Assembly: GCF_027887165.1 (NCBI RefSeq)
Contig: NC_077227.1
Coordinates: 352,490,207 to 352,554,206 of the forward strand
Direction of reading: 5' to 3'
Source of the DNA: Monodelphis domestica
Taxonomy: Eukaryota; Chordata; Mammalia; Didelphimorphia; Didelphidae
Length of the DNA stretch: 64,000 bases
Made by a program: the position numbers and the translations under genes. The notes under the pieces are model-generated. The model did not search any database, was not told the DNA's origin, and saw nothing but the letters and a program-made list of their open reading frames with translations. Of this stretch, positions 21,916 through 33,236 are shown piece after piece. Position 1 is the stretch's first letter; each line of letters starts with the position of its first letter.

Positions 21916-22479
21916 CTATCTTTCCATCTGGTATTTCTCCTAAAAATATGCCCAGGACTCTCCCTTCCTTAAACCTACACTTTGGGCCTGTGATACCCAC
22001 AAACTACTGTATCATACTAATCTCTTCTCTCTTTCACAGCAAAACTCCTAGAAAAATATTGGCTACATTTGCTGATTTCATTTCTTCACCTCCCACTGAA
22101 ATCTGGATCCTTTATAATGTGGCTTCCAATTCGATCACTCAAATGAAACTGCTTTTTCCAAGGTTATTAATGATATCTTAACTAATAAATCCAGTGGTCT
22201 TTCTCAGTCTTCATCCTTCTTGACCTCTGTGCAGTTTTGGACACTACTGACAAGGCAATGATTTAAATTTCATAAATATAGTTGAGTTTCAAGTGGTTTA
22301 CCTTTTCTTTATTTAAGCTGCTGCCCTGTGTTAAATAATACTTTTATGTTGAGTTTACATATCTTTAAACTGCAGTTTTAACTTAAAAAAAAAAGTCCCT
22401 TCTTTAGGATATTCTCCTTAGCTTCCCAGGCAATGCTCTCTCTTGGATCTCTTCTCAGTTTGCCCATTCTTTAGTCTTT

Positions 22480-22615
22480 TTTGGGGGCGAGGGGGTATGC
22501 AAATAGGGTTAAGTGACTTGCCCAGGGTCACATAGTGTCTGAGGTCAGATTTAAACTCATGTCTTCCTGACGCCAGGAGCAGCACTCTATCTACTGTACC
22601 ACCTAGCCAACCCTA
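22480..22615 (-). repeat. CORE-SINE (MAR1-like)
   Basis: AGGGTTAAGTGACTTGCCCA, GATTTAAACTCATGTCTTCC and ACTCTATCTACTGTACCACC in antisense order. Confidence 0.75.
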
Positions 22616-22929
22616 TTCCTTTGTCTTTTTTGCTGGAATAGCACTGATGCCCTGTCTCCTAAATGAATGTATGCTTTGAGGTTGTGCCAAGGACCTTGTT
22701 CTCTTTTCTTCTCTTTACTCTTTTCTCTCAACTCTCTTCCTTATTGTCACCAACTCCCACGATTTCAACTGTCCTTTTGCAGATAAGTCCCAAATCTACA
22801 TTCTAAAGGCTTTTTCCCATTTTTTCCCAGTTTTTCCCAAACTCTAGTCCTACATCACTGGTTTTTTGGGTGGACCTCTCAACATGAGTGTCCTATTGAC
22901 ACTGAATACTCAGCAGTCCAAAATAAGTT

Positions 22930-23075
22930 TCATAGGATGACAGATTTAAGAGATAAAAGGGCCTTTGGGGGTCATTTAGTCCAACCTCATCATTTCACAA
23001 ATAAAAAAAGACTGGAAGAGGGAGGTTATGTTATTAACCAAATCACATAGAAACCAGATCTTCTGATTATCAATT
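22930..23075 (-). repeat. MIR-like ancient repeat
   Basis: ATAGGATGACAGATTTAAGA, GGTCATTTAGTCCAACCTCA and ATTAACCAAATCACATAG. Confidence 0.55.
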
Positions 23076-23098
23076 AGTCAAGCAACAAGTATTTATCA

Positions 23099-23325
23099 GG
23101 GTAGCTAGGTAGCTCGGTGGATAGAGAGAGTCAGGTCTAGAAATGGGAGGTCCTAGGTTCAAATATGAAATCAGGTATGTCTTAGCTGAACAAGTCACTT
23201 TAAAAATTTTTTTTAATTTTGGGCAAGCTACTTAACCCCCATTGCCCAGCCTTTACCACTCTTCTGCCTTGAAACCAATATTCAGTATCAATTCTAAGAC
23301 AGAAGGCAAGGGTTTAAAAAAAACA
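23099..23325 (+). repeat. SINE1-type SINE with internal AT-rich insertion
   Basis: Head GTAGCTAGGTAGCTCGGTGG, tail TTCTAAGACAGAAGGCAAGG. Around 23195-23225 the motif GGGCAAGTCACTTAACC is present twice in altered form, separated by about 20 A/T bases. Confidence 0.85.
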
Positions 23326-24477
23326 AATAAACAAACATTTATCAAGTACTTATTATGTGCCAGGCATTCATCATCTTTCTCCCCAACAACCTTTTCTCCA
23401 GATGTCCTTGTTTTTATGGAGAGCACCATCATTCTTCCAGTCACCTAGGTATACAAACCTTGGAGTCATCCTTAACCCTTCTCTCTCCCTTACCTCTTAG
23501 TGGCCAAATCTTGTCAATTTGACCTTTACATCATCTCTTCCATTCATTCCTTTTTCTCCACTCACACATTTACCACTCTAGTTCAGAACCTCAACACCTC
23601 TCACATGGATTATAGCAATAATCCCTTAATTGGTTCCCCTTTGCAGTCTATTTTCTGTTCACCTGCCAAAACCAACTACCTGAGGCACAGATGTGACCAC
23701 ATCACTCCCTAATCAAGAATATTCAGTGGCTCCCTATTGCCTCTAGCTCATAGTACAAACTCCCCAGCCTGGCATTTAAAGCTATAAGAAAGGATAAGCA
23801 AAATGACTTGACTCCCACCTCCTTTCCAAATTTATTTTTCACCATTCCCCTTCACACACTCAATGTTCCAGCCCAACTGGACAACTAGGTGTTTCTCAAA
23901 TGCCACATTCCATCTCCTGTCTCCTAGCACTGCCAGTCTCTCCCTCATGCCTGGAATTCATTCCCTCCTCTTCACATTTGTCTCAGATTCTCAATCTTCT
24001 TTCAAGGCTCTGCGTGGGTGTCAGCATGTACACAAAGCCAAATCCATTTGCTAGGACTCTTTTCCTTCTCAAATTACTTAGTTATCTACTAGTTGCAGTA
24101 AAATGTAAGTTGCTTAAGGTCAGGGACTGTTTAATTTTGTCCTATCCCCTGTATCTAGCACAGTACATTGCATGCAGTAGATACTTAATAAACATTATCA
24201 AATTGAATTGAATCTTCTCCTTTCTCTCTTGTTCCAAGGAACAAAGAAAAGTATTGGAGAAAAGCCTGGGAAGCAAGAATGAGAGATATGGAAGTTAGAG
24301 TGGGGCTGTTCTGACTGAGGGGCTGACAAGAGGGGGAGTTTATAGGAAATTCTATGTGAGGGTTGGCTAGATCTCTAAGGACACTGGTATATCCTGGTGG
24401 AACTAAAGGACATACAAAAGGCATAGGTGGATCTGTGAGCCGGTTGGTGAAGACAGACTAAGAAGGGGATGTTGGCT

Positions 24478-24680
24478 TGAGGACAGGCAGTACACTAGAT
24501 AGAAGACTAGTTCTGGAGTCAGAGGTGCTAGATTCAAGGCCTATTTCTCTTATTTATAACCTGTGGAACCCTGGGCAAGTCATTGAAACTTCCTGAACCT
24601 CAGGTTACTCCTCTGAAAATGAAGTAGATAGAGAAAAAGAGGTCCCTCCTAAGTCTGGACCTATAATCCATAAAGGGAGA
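24478..24680 (+). repeat. CORE-SINE
   Basis: CTGGAGTCAGAGGTGCTAGA, ACCCTGGGCAAGTCATTGAA and GAGGTCCCTCCTAAGTC. Confidence 0.7.
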
Positions 24681-24694
24681 AGAAGAAGCAATTC

Positions 24695-25318
24695 CTTAGA
24701 AGAGGGAATCTTCTTTATAACCCAAAGGGCTATAAAACTGTGCATTCTCTTTGATCCTGTAAAGCCACTACTGGGTCTGTATCCCAAAGAGAGAATAAAG
24801 AAGAGGAAAGGACCTCCTTGTACAAAAAATACTTCTAGCAGCTCTTTTGTAATTGCAAAGAACTGGAAGCTGAGGGATGTCTATCAATTGGGGAATGACT
24901 GAACAAATTGTGGTACATGTTGGTAATAGAATATTATTGTGCTATAAGAAAGGATAAGCAAAATGATTTCAAAAAAAGCTGAAAGGATCTGCATGAACTG
25001 ATACAGAATGAAATAAGCAGAACCAGGAGACATTGTACACAGTAACAGCAATAGTGTACAATGATCAACTATGAAACCTTGACTACTCTCAGCAATGCAG
25101 TGATCTGGGACAATTCTGAAGGACTTATGATGGGGAACACTCTCCACCTCCAGAGAAAGAACTGTTGGAGTCTGGTGGATGCAGCTCAAAACATACTATC
25201 TTTCACATCAGTGTATTTAGGGTTTTATTTGGGGGTTTTGGTTACATGAGTATGTTCTTACAACAATGACCAATAGGGAGGTGTGTTTTGCATGACAATA
25301 AAAATGAAATAAAATAAG
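24695..25318 (+). mobile_element. L1 LINE 3' end (ORF2 C-terminal part and 3' UTR)
   Basis: CTACTGGGTCTGTATCCCAA, TGTAATTGCAAAGAACTGGA, GGGGAATGACTGAACAAATT, AAGCAGAACCAGGAGACATT, then a 3' UTR ending in AATAAAAATGAAATAAAAT. The first part aligns in order with the end of mammalian L1 ORF2. 5'-truncated and not coding. Confidence 0.85.
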
Positions 25319-25459
25319 AAGAGATAATCCAGATGATAAATGTTCTTCTAGGCTATATAAGTCACATGGAAAAACAAAGGTCATGGGGGATGGGGCTTGG
25401 GTTGGGGCAAGAAACATAGTGGGGCTTGTAAGGAGCAGCTTGCAGCAGGTGTGGCAAAA

Positions 25460-25675
25460 TAGAGGTACTCTACTCAGAGGGTAGAAAAAGTTGTGGCTTG
25501 GGAGTCAGAGGACCTGGGTTCTAATCTCAGCTGGGTCACTGATTCACTTGGTGACCTTGAGCAAATTCCTTCCTCTCTCAAAGGCTGATTTTTCTTCTCT
25601 GTAAAATGAAGTGAGGGGTGGAAGAGGGCAAAATAATCTTTAAAAGTCCTTCTAGTAATATTCTATGACACTTTC
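25460..25675 (+). repeat. CORE-SINE (MIR-like)
   Basis: GGGAGTCAGAGGACCTGGGT, TCTAATCTCAGCTGGGTCAC and TCTGTAAAATGAAGTGAGG. Confidence 0.75.
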
Positions 25676-25679
25676 TTCC

Positions 25680-26605
25680 CTTCTTTCACTCTTTTCACAA
25701 GTAATTTTGTCAGCCCCAAGAGTCTTTATGATTTTGAGAAGATGAAGTTGTTCTCCAACCCTAATCCCACCTCTCCAAATTCCTCTCTGCAGCTGTTGAG
25801 AATCTGAGACCACTCCTTCCTGCCTTCTGGATGAATCACTTCTGTCTTGAAGCCCAGAGTAGGGGTCCCCTCTTATTGGTATTCCCTACCCTTCATTTTC
25901 CCTGGGATGGCTTGAGACAGCTGGGGGACCCTTACTTCTGCCTCCCTTCCCCTTCTCCAGCCCTAACTACTCAAATTGGCCACGTCTCAGCTCCATCTGA
26001 AGCAGTCTCATTTTCCTGAATCAGACATTTTTGTGGGATGAAATCACCCCTGGCTGAACCAGCTAAAGCCCGGATCTTGCTGTATCAGGCCCTCCCCCCA
26101 TCCCTCCCTGCCTCTGCCACGTCTCCTGCACCCCTGGCTCATCTCATCTAAGCACTCCCAGGTCTTTGAGTGTTCTATTTTTTTTTTTCATTTTAAAGAT
26201 TAATTGAGATAGAAAAGAAGTGAAAGTAGAGGGTTTAGGGAAGTAAAGAAATAGGGAGAAAAGGGAGAAAAGGCAGAGACTGTGAAACTAGAAAGACAAA
26301 CAGAAGAGCATTGGAAACTTGGGGCAAGGGGAGTCTGATTAGATTCTGACAACTTGGAAAAACTGGGAAAGTCTCAGATGCCAGAGAAGGGAGGGAGAAG
26401 CTTCCTAAGGCCTCTTAGCCATGCCTGACATTTCTAAACCCTCTGTCCACATTCCAATGAGGGAGGCAGGCTTCTCCCTAGACTCCATCAAATTGACTGA
26501 CACTGGTAGCTGGAGAGATATGGTATTTAAGGGTCCTCTTAAGCACTGAACTTCTGGGAAGCCAAAGTTCATTTTCTGAACTGGCTCTATTTGACCCTCC
26601 AAAGA
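25680..26605. other. Intergenic, no repeat or gene recognised
   Basis: About 0.9 kb of unique-looking sequence between SPARC and ATOX1. A T-run lies at 26178-26189. Confidence 0.35.
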
Positions 26606-26611
26606 ACTAAC

Positions 26612-26995
26612 AGGTACTAAAAATCTTGGGATCTGTGAACTCTTTTTTGATAACTGTATTTCAATATAATTGGTTTCCTTAGTAATTATGTATTTTAGTT
26701 TGTATATTTAAAATCAGTACTGGGGGGGCAGCTAGGTAGCACAATGGATAGAGTATCAGGCCTAGAGTTGGGAGAGGACCCAAGTTCAAATTTTGCCACA
26801 GATACTTCCTAGCTGTGTAATTCTGGGCAAATCACTTAACCCCAATTGCTCAGCCCTCACTATTTTTCTAAGAATTGATACTAGGACAGAAGATAAAGAG
26901 TTTTTTAAAAAAAAACTACTATTCTTCTAAGAAGGGGTATACTGGCTGCTAGAGGGATTTGTGAAACTGAAAAAATCGAGAACTCATTAAAGAAT
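26612..26995. mobile_element. hAT-like MITE, split by a SINE1
   Basis: Left part contains GATAACTGTATTTCAATATA and TATTTTAGTTTGTATATTT; right part AAGAAGGGGTATACTGGCTG, GTGAAACTGAAAAAATCGAG. The order matches the copies at 2084 and 60336. Confidence 0.5.
26722..26925 (+). repeat. SINE1-type SINE
   Basis: Head GGGGGGCAGCTAGGTAGCAC, CAAATCACTTAACCCCAATT, tail AGGACAGAAGATAAAGAG plus A-run. It sits inside the hAT-like MITE. Confidence 0.9.
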
Positions 26996-27107
26996 TTCCA
27001 CTAAGCCATGAGCAGATTCTGGATGCACCTAAATCTAGGACCCACAATCATGATGCTATTCTTGGAACCACTAGGTGTCTGAGGTGGAATGGGATTTGGC
27101 ATATAGA

Positions 27108-27352
27108 ATAAAAATAGCTAATAATCATTATAGCTAGTTCTTTAAGGTTTGCAAAGTACTTATCTAATCTTATCCTAAGAACAAGAGATAGATGATATTA
27201 TTATCTCCATTTTACACATGAGGAAAACTGAGACAGACAAGTAAAATGATTTGCCTGCAGCTTGCAAACTGCTAGTATGTGAGGCCAGGTTTAAACATGT
27301 CTTCTGGATTCCAAATCTAATTCTTTATCTGTTGGACCACCCGGATGCCTCA
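27108..27352 (-). repeat. CORE-SINE, near full length
   Basis: AAGGTTTGCAAAGTACTTAT, TATCTCCATTTTACACATGA and TTATCTGTTGGACCACCC. Confidence 0.75.
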
Positions 27353-27354
27353 GA

Positions 27355-27660
27355 GAATATCAGAGCTAGTAGAGACCTTGGAACACAAAAAGTTATAGCT
27401 GGAAGAGACCTTTTGCACACTGACCAATATAACCTTTGAACAAAAGCACAAACAGGAAGGTAGAGAAAGAGAATGTCAGTGCTAGAAAAGACCTTGGTGA
27501 TCATATCATCCAACAACTTCATTTTATAGAGGATAAAAATGAGACCGAGGGAGAAGAAGTGACTTTCCCAAGGTCATTGATAATACCAAGACTAGAACTC
27601 TAAATCCCTGACATCCAGGGACAGCACTCCTTCCATTAACCCATACTGCTTCTCTCCAAG
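27355..27660 (-). repeat. MIR-like ancient repeats
   Basis: Two runs of the AGAGCTAGTAGAGACCTTGG / TGCTAGAAAAGACCTTGGTG type, then TTCATTTTATAGAGGATAAA and CCCAAGGTCATTGATA. Confidence 0.6.
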
Positions 27661-27911
27661 ACACTTCTGTATTGTGCTTTCCTCTTTAACAGTAAAAGGT
27701 ATAATGTGCACAAGTTCTTAGGGGATAATTTTCATTTCAGCAGCTGTCTTGATGCAACTAGTCTGGAGCAGATCAAGGAGAGGAGCATGACTTGGGCAGG
27801 AGGCAAGATTTGGGGTTTCTTCCTAATCCATCCAAGGAACAAAGGAGGAACAGCATTATTCATTTTCTCAAGCAGTCCATGCTTATCCTTATCAAAGAGC
27901 AGGGTTAATCA

Positions 27912-28120
27912 AGGAACTCACATTTCTCTAGCACTTTCAAAAAGGTTTGCAAGGTCATTCCTTTGAAATAGCCCTGTCTGGTAGATAGGGTTATCGTGAT
28001 GATGATGATGATTATTACTACTTCCACTAGTAGATGAGGAAACTGAGGCTCAGGGAGATTAAGTGATGCACTTAAGGTCACACAGTAAAAGTACCCCTTC
28101 TACTACACCACTCAGAAATA
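27912..28120 (-). repeat. CORE-SINE with (GAT)n
   Basis: TCTAGCACTTTCAAAAAGGT, GATGATGATGATGATTATTA and GAGGAAACTGAGGCTCAGGG. Confidence 0.75.
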
Positions 28121-28699
28121 AGACAGTTGCTGCCATCCTCAAGAAGCTCAGGCTTTAACTAACTAATTAACTGATTAACTAATCAGGCAAGACAGAGATA
28201 AATAACAATACAATATAATATAGAGCAAATGAGAGTTACATCATCATTGGTTTGCAGAGGAAGGAGTCCTGTAGGCTAGAGTAACTGGGAAGTGGAGAGA
28301 AAGGGAGGCTTCTCGGAGCATGTGGGTTGAGAGTTGATCCTTGAAGTATTGCTAAATCTGGCTCAGCAACCTGAGCCTCCTCCCCCATCCCACAGGGCTG
28401 ACCATGTCTTCTCCCTTGCCTGTCATTTGGGTCTTAGCACCAACTGGGGGATGGCAAGGAGTTTGCACCTGTTCAGAAAAGGGTGACTAATTAAAATCAC
28501 CAAGAAGACTTATGCAGCCTGGACTTCTTAGTTTTAGAGAAAGAGATCTCTCCACAATAACAGCCTCCTACTGTTCCTTAAAGCAGGGACCAAGATGCTC
28601 AAAAGAGTCATTGGGGATAGGAGTGGAAGAATGCAAAAGGGACTAGAGAAATGAACACCTTCCCCCCCACAACAACTATTTGTTGGTGATGGGTGGTAG

Positions 28700-28870
28700 G
28701 GGAAAACCACAGGTCAGAATGTTAGACCTGGAGTCCAATTCCCTCATTTTCCAGATGAGAAAACTGAGCCCTACAGAGAGGAAGTTACTTGCCCAAGGTC
28801 AGTGGCAGAAATAGTTTTGAACCCCAGGTCTTCTGACTTCCCAAGTCCAGTGCCATTCCTACATTGTGCA
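28700..28870 (-). repeat. MIR-like ancient repeat
   Basis: TCATTTTCCAGATGAGAAAA, CTGAGCCCTACAGAGAGGAA and ACTTGCCCAAGGTCAGTGG. Confidence 0.7.
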
Positions 28871-28874
28871 AACT

Positions 28875-29045
28875 CCTCAGTTCTAAATTCCCATATAGTT
28901 CTAACATTGTGTGCTAAGGCCCTTTCCAACTCTTAACATCTCCTGTCTCCCTTAGCTCCAACATTTAATGTTCTAAGTTCCTTTTTCCAGTTCTAACATT
29001 CTAGGTAAAGGTTCTTTCCAGCTTTAGCATTCTATGATATGTGAC
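28875..29045 (+). repeat. Degenerate array of SINE-tail motifs (array 2)
   Basis: Variants of GTTCTAACATTGTGTGCTAA, GGCCCTTTCCAACTCTTAAC and GGTTCTTTCCAGCTTTAGCA repeat about every 30-40 bp. Confidence 0.6.
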
Positions 29046-29639
29046 CTCTACTTCTGGCTACCCATTACCCAGCATCAGAAATTTCTGGCTTGCCTAATTA
29101 TTCTCAGGATGAGATCCACTGATGCTTCTTTTCCTTTTTTCTCAGGCTTTGCTTGGCTTAAATTCAATCACAGGCTCTGACCATAGTGAATTTGACCCCT
29201 GAATCATTCTTGATGGCAGCTGGTTAAGCAGAACTCCCAGCAGCTAACAAGTCTAGGATATTAAAAGCCTAAAAGGACACAAAATTTAGATCCTAAGGGC
29301 AGTGAGTTTGGAAAGAAACAAGCCTGTAGTTGCTCAAAGACCTACCCCATTCCCTTGCCAGACACACCCTGTCCTCTCCTCAAGGCAATGGCAGCTCCTT
29401 GTCCCAACCTGCCCCTCTTCTAGGCCCCATCTCTGAATTAGAGGTGTAATCACAGAATTCTCCAATGTTACAGTTGGAAGAGGATTTAGAAATCTAATCC
29501 AAGTATGGGTGTGGCACATTACACATATTGCCAGACCCTCCTAATGTGCTGGTTAGTTTTCTAAAATGCTTTTTTTCCCTTACTTTTTTTTTTCTGTCAT
29601 TAAGGATGGCTTGTGTGTTTGGGGGACAAAGGGAGAGTT

Positions 29640-29838
29640 AAGGAAGGGGAAGAGTACATTTAGCAAAGAGAAAGAAGGAAGAAGGAAGGAAAGAAAACAG
29701 AAAAGAGTAAAAAGAAGGAAGAAAGGAAGGAAAGAAGAGAGGGAGGGAAGGAAAGAAGAAAGGAAGCAAGCAAGAAAGGAGGGGAGGGAAAAAGGGAAGC
29801 AGGACAGGAAAGAAGGAAAGGAAGAATAAAAAGAAAAG
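29640..29838 (+). repeat. (GAAG)n-rich purine tract
   Basis: About 200 bp of AAGG/GAAG units; both long open frames across it are compositional. Confidence 0.92.
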
Positions 29839-29849
29839 GATCATCTTCA

Positions 29850-30400
29850 TCTTTAAGCTCTACTATTTATTATGGCTCATCCTTTGTTTTTGATGAGGAC
29901 CAATGACATCACAAGGGTGATTGATGTCTTGTCTTGTGCATGAATTGAATTTAAATGATGCCAAGTTGCATAGTCTTCATCCTCACTCTCTCATTCAGAG
30001 TCATAGAAGTCCAATGGCAAGACAAAGTCAGAATGACTGGCGATGGCCCAGGATGCACTGGACAATCTTGGTGTCTTTGATGTCTGACCAAGCAAGCACC
30101 CCACAACATCCATTCTAGTGACCTTCATGGATACTGGAACAAACTGTTCTTATCCATGCTTGAGGTAGACATCCCCCTAATTCACTGATGGATTGGCAGC
30201 TTATTAGGTTACCCTCAAAATGATTTAGTCCCTCTGCTGAGATGGTTTTACCAAGGTGTGGCAGTTGGAAATGCTGTGGCTTCTTGGAGCCACAGATGAG
30301 AATTGAGTGAAAAGTAGACATCAAAGATGGATGGATGAGCAGCCCAAAAGGGCTGTGCAAGCCCTCACACCAGAGGGGCTAGTCCTCCCTGAATTCCCCA
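29850..30400. repeat. Probable interspersed repeat, family not assigned
   Basis: Contains GATGTCTGACCAAGCAAGCA, GTGTCTTTGATGTCTG and CAAAGTCAGAATGACTGGCG. I believe this pattern recurs in marsupial genomes, but I cannot place it in a named family. Only a library search would settle it. Confidence 0.35.
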
Positions 30401-30541
30401 TATATCTCATTTAACTCCAAAATGGAGATAACAGTACCTATGGCACCTTCTTTATAGAGGTGTTTATAAGGATCCCATGAGAGAAGGTAGGTAAAAAAGT
30501 CTTTGGTAAATCTTGTGGTCTATATTGATGTCAGTTGTGAA

Positions 30542-30654
<113 letters not shown>

Positions 30655-30910
30655 GTATAAGAAAGAGAGATCTAAATAATATCTTACTACATTTGTAAAA
30701 TGCAGGTTAAAATGATTCTACTATGATCACCTAAAAGTACTTTTTAAACTTGAAACTAACACAGAATATAACCCAAATGCTGGGTCGCTTTCCGGAGGGC
30801 TTAGGCCTAAGGCTTTATTTTCTTTATATCTCTATTGTCCCCTGCAGTAAGGAAACACCTCACTTATGAAGAAGCCAATCTTAACCACTTTAGCCTTCCT
30901 CTTCTGAACT

Positions 30911-31114
30911 TTTTGTTTTTTTTAACCCTTACCTTCCGTCTTGGAGTCAATACTGTGTATTGGTTCCAAGGCAGAAGAGTGGTAAGGGCTAGGCAATGGG
31001 GGTCTGTGACTTGCCCAGGGTCATACAGCTGGGAAGTGACTGAGGCCAAATTTGAACCTAGGACTTCCCGTCTCTAGGCCTGGCTCTCGACCCACTGAGC
31101 TACCCAGCTACCCC
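30911..31114 (-). repeat. SINE1-type SINE with 13-bp target duplication
   Basis: CCTCTTCTGARCT flanks the element at 30898-30910 and 31115-31127 with one mismatch. Body shows TTAACCCTTACCTTCCGTCT at the tail side and CACTGAGCTACCCAGCTACC at the head side. Confidence 0.93.
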
Positions 31115-31214
31115 CCTCTTCTGAGCTCTTATGGCACAAGAGCTTTAAGCCATCCAATCTAGGGCTTGATTAAAAATTGTTTTTTAAAATTTTATTCAGT
31201 GGTACAGTGTGTGA

Positions 31215-31312
31215 ATTTATCTAGTCAGTAAACATTTATTAAGTGCCTACAAAGTACAAGATACTATTCTCTGAGCCTGAGAAGCTCACAATTTAATGGA
31301 ACAAGACAACCA
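31215..31312 (-). repeat. L2 LINE 3' end fragment
   Basis: GTCAGTAAACATTTATTAAG, TGCCTACAAAGTACAAGATA and GAGAAGCTCACAATTTAATG. Confidence 0.65.
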
Positions 31313-31796
31313 AGGGGGAAGCTAGTGGCATAGAGAATAGACCATCAATGTCCTCTTCCTGAATTCAAATCCAGTCTCTGCAACTTCCTACCTGTATATC
31401 TCTGGGTAAGTCACTTAACCCAGTTCGTCTTAGTTTCCTTATCCATAAAATATAAAAAGCAATGGAAAATATAAGAAAAAGAAAAGGAAATGGCAAACCC
31501 CTCCAAGCATCTCTATCAAAAAAACAAACAAACCCGAGGGGCAGCTGGATGGCTCAGTGGATTGAGTCAGGCCCAGAGATGGGAGGTCCTGGGTTCAAAT
31601 CTGACCTCAGACACTGCCTAGAAGTGTGACCCTGGGCAAGTCACAACCCCCATTGCTTAGCCCTTACCACTCTTCTGCCTTAGAACCAATACACAGTATT
31701 GATTCTAAGATGGAGGGTAAAGGTTTAAAAACAAACTAACTACCTACCAAACCCAAACAGGGTCATGAAAAGCTGGACTCAATGACGAGCAATCAA
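31313..31796 (+). repeat. CORE-SINE with RTE/BovB-like tail, split by a SINE1
   Basis: 31313-31535 holds GGTAAGTCACTTAACCCAGT and GGAAATGGCAAACCCCTCCA; 31745-31796 resumes with GGGTCATGAAAAGCTGGACT. A SINE1 lies between. Confidence 0.75.
31538..31730 (+). repeat. SINE1-type SINE
   Basis: Head GGGGCAGCTGGATGGCTCAG, CACAACCCCCATTGCTTAGC, tail TTCTAAGATGGAGGGTAAAG. It splits a CORE-SINE. Confidence 0.92.
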
Positions 31797-32089
31797 AGTC
31801 ATACTGCGGCTATCAGGGAGTCTGAGCCTTGTGAGTTGCTCCCACAGTGCAGATATGAGGTGAAACTAAAATAGCCCCACAAAGTTCTTTTACCTTTCAG
31901 GGAAATTATGATGGTGATGGATGGTTGCAATAAAACGTAAATACTTCATTAAGGTGCACTAATAAGTCCTTTGTGTGTTAAGCATTGTTTTTTGTGGTGC
32001 AGGAAATAAATAGCTGCCTTGTGAGGGGTAGGGGTGGGGGGAAATGAAGGATTAGAACTAAATGATATTTAAGGTCCTATATTTTAACA

Positions 32090-33105
32090 GTCTAGTTATA
32101 GGTTCCTTTGCTGCTCTAGCCATCTGCTGTTCCACAGGGGTACACTGCTGACTGCCTGGGACAGTCCCTGGAAATCAGCCCACCCTTGAGCCACCTGGGG
32201 CCATGTGGGTGCCAGGAGCCCATGTCTAGGGTCACTTTCCTCCCACACAGCAGCCCCAAGACTTCTCCCCCCTTGTGTAAGCCTGAGGAGGGTTTCTCCC
32301 CAGGGGCTTGGCATGACCTGCAGGAGGGAGAATTGTGCTCATTGTGTCTCCTGAGTCAGCAAGGTCCCAGCCAAACTGCCTGAAAAGCTCTCTGTCCATC
32401 GGTCCTGTTTTCTCTTAGCCTAGGTTTTCCCTAGGGGAGTATAGATTCCTCCAGTATTCCCAAACTCTGGGCTCTCAGCAGGGGTGGCCGTACTGAAATA
32501 ATCCAAAGGGAGGGACAGAGTTAGATCTAGAGACAGTCTGTCTCCCCCAACTCCCCCCTCCCCGCTGGCGCAGGGAAACTATAATCCGCTGCCCCATTCC
32601 ATGGGACCCTGGACACAGCTGTAGCTCACATTCTCACTGACCTGTCCCTTGGGCAAAAGGGCTCTGGAAACAAAGAGGCTGATTGCCAAGAACATGACGC
32701 TCTCCAGGGGAAAGACTACGAGTGTTTATTCTTGGGAGGGAGCCTCAGAGTCAAGGTTGTTGCTACTTTCCTGCTCTATCTTCAGGCCACCTCCTCCATG
32801 AGCCCATATTGCCTTTGTGGCACGATTTCATATGATCAGTCAAGTTCACATCCAAATGGACCTTTACTCACAACCCCAACATTTTCCATGTGGGAAAGAA
32901 GGAGGTGTCGAGAGGGGACGTGCCTTGTCCAGCTGGAGTCCCAGAGTCTTAACTCCTAGTTCCAAGGTCTGTCCACAGCTATCCTGCTGTTGAAGGGCTC
33001 TGCCTACACATAGAGATATGTTCCCAAAGAAAAGATAAAGGGAAAGGCACACAGGCGCTGCTCAGGCCTACACGTGATGGAGATGCTAGGTCCCCGCCTC
33101 ATCCT
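32090..33105. promoter_or_regulatory. Repeat-free 1-kb intergenic block with a MARE/NF-E2-like site
   Basis: GC-richer and free of recognised repeats over 1 kb, unusual for this intergenic region. It contains TGAGTCAGCA (32352-32361), a match to the NF-E2/MARE consensus. Candidate conserved regulatory block; no coding exon with splice sites is seen. Confidence 0.3.
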
Positions 33106-33107
33106 CA

Positions 33108-33236
33108 AAATAGATTTGGAATCTGGGTTGGAATCCCGGCCTTATCCTTATGATCTATGTGGCCTTACCTCTCACACAATCTCTCTGAGCCTCAAGCTTC
33201 CCCCTTTCTTCAAATACATACTGGGCCAGATTATGT
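33108..33236 (+). repeat. CORE-SINE fragment
   Basis: GGAATCTGGGTTGGAATCCC and CTCTCTGAGCCTCAAGCTTC. Confidence 0.5.

Larger units (their letters stand above)
21355..24212 (+). repeat. Long L2 LINE copy (reverse-transcriptase region to 3' end), interrupted
   Basis: Decayed L2 in pieces: 21430-21540 (CAAGGCAACAACTTTACTTG), 21950-22260 (TTCATCCTTCTTGACCTCTG), 22615-22920 (CTCCCACGATTTCAACTGTC), 23390-24212 (CTTGGAGTCATCCTTAACCC, CAGTGGCTCCCTATTGCCTC, CCATGCCTGGAATTC-like, ending TACTTAATAAACATTATC). It is broken by a pyrimidine tract, a CORE-SINE, a MIR-like copy and a SINE1. Many stops and frameshifts; not functional. Confidence 0.75.

Noticed and set aside
21536..22181. Long Ser/Leu-rich open frames (up to 197 codons) on the plus strand
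   Set aside because: They read through a (CT)n/(GT)n tract and L2 remains; low-complexity composition explains the absence of stops.
29566..29829. Lys/Glu/Arg-rich 87-codon frame resembling a coiled coil
   Set aside because: Entirely the translation of a (GAAG)n tract.
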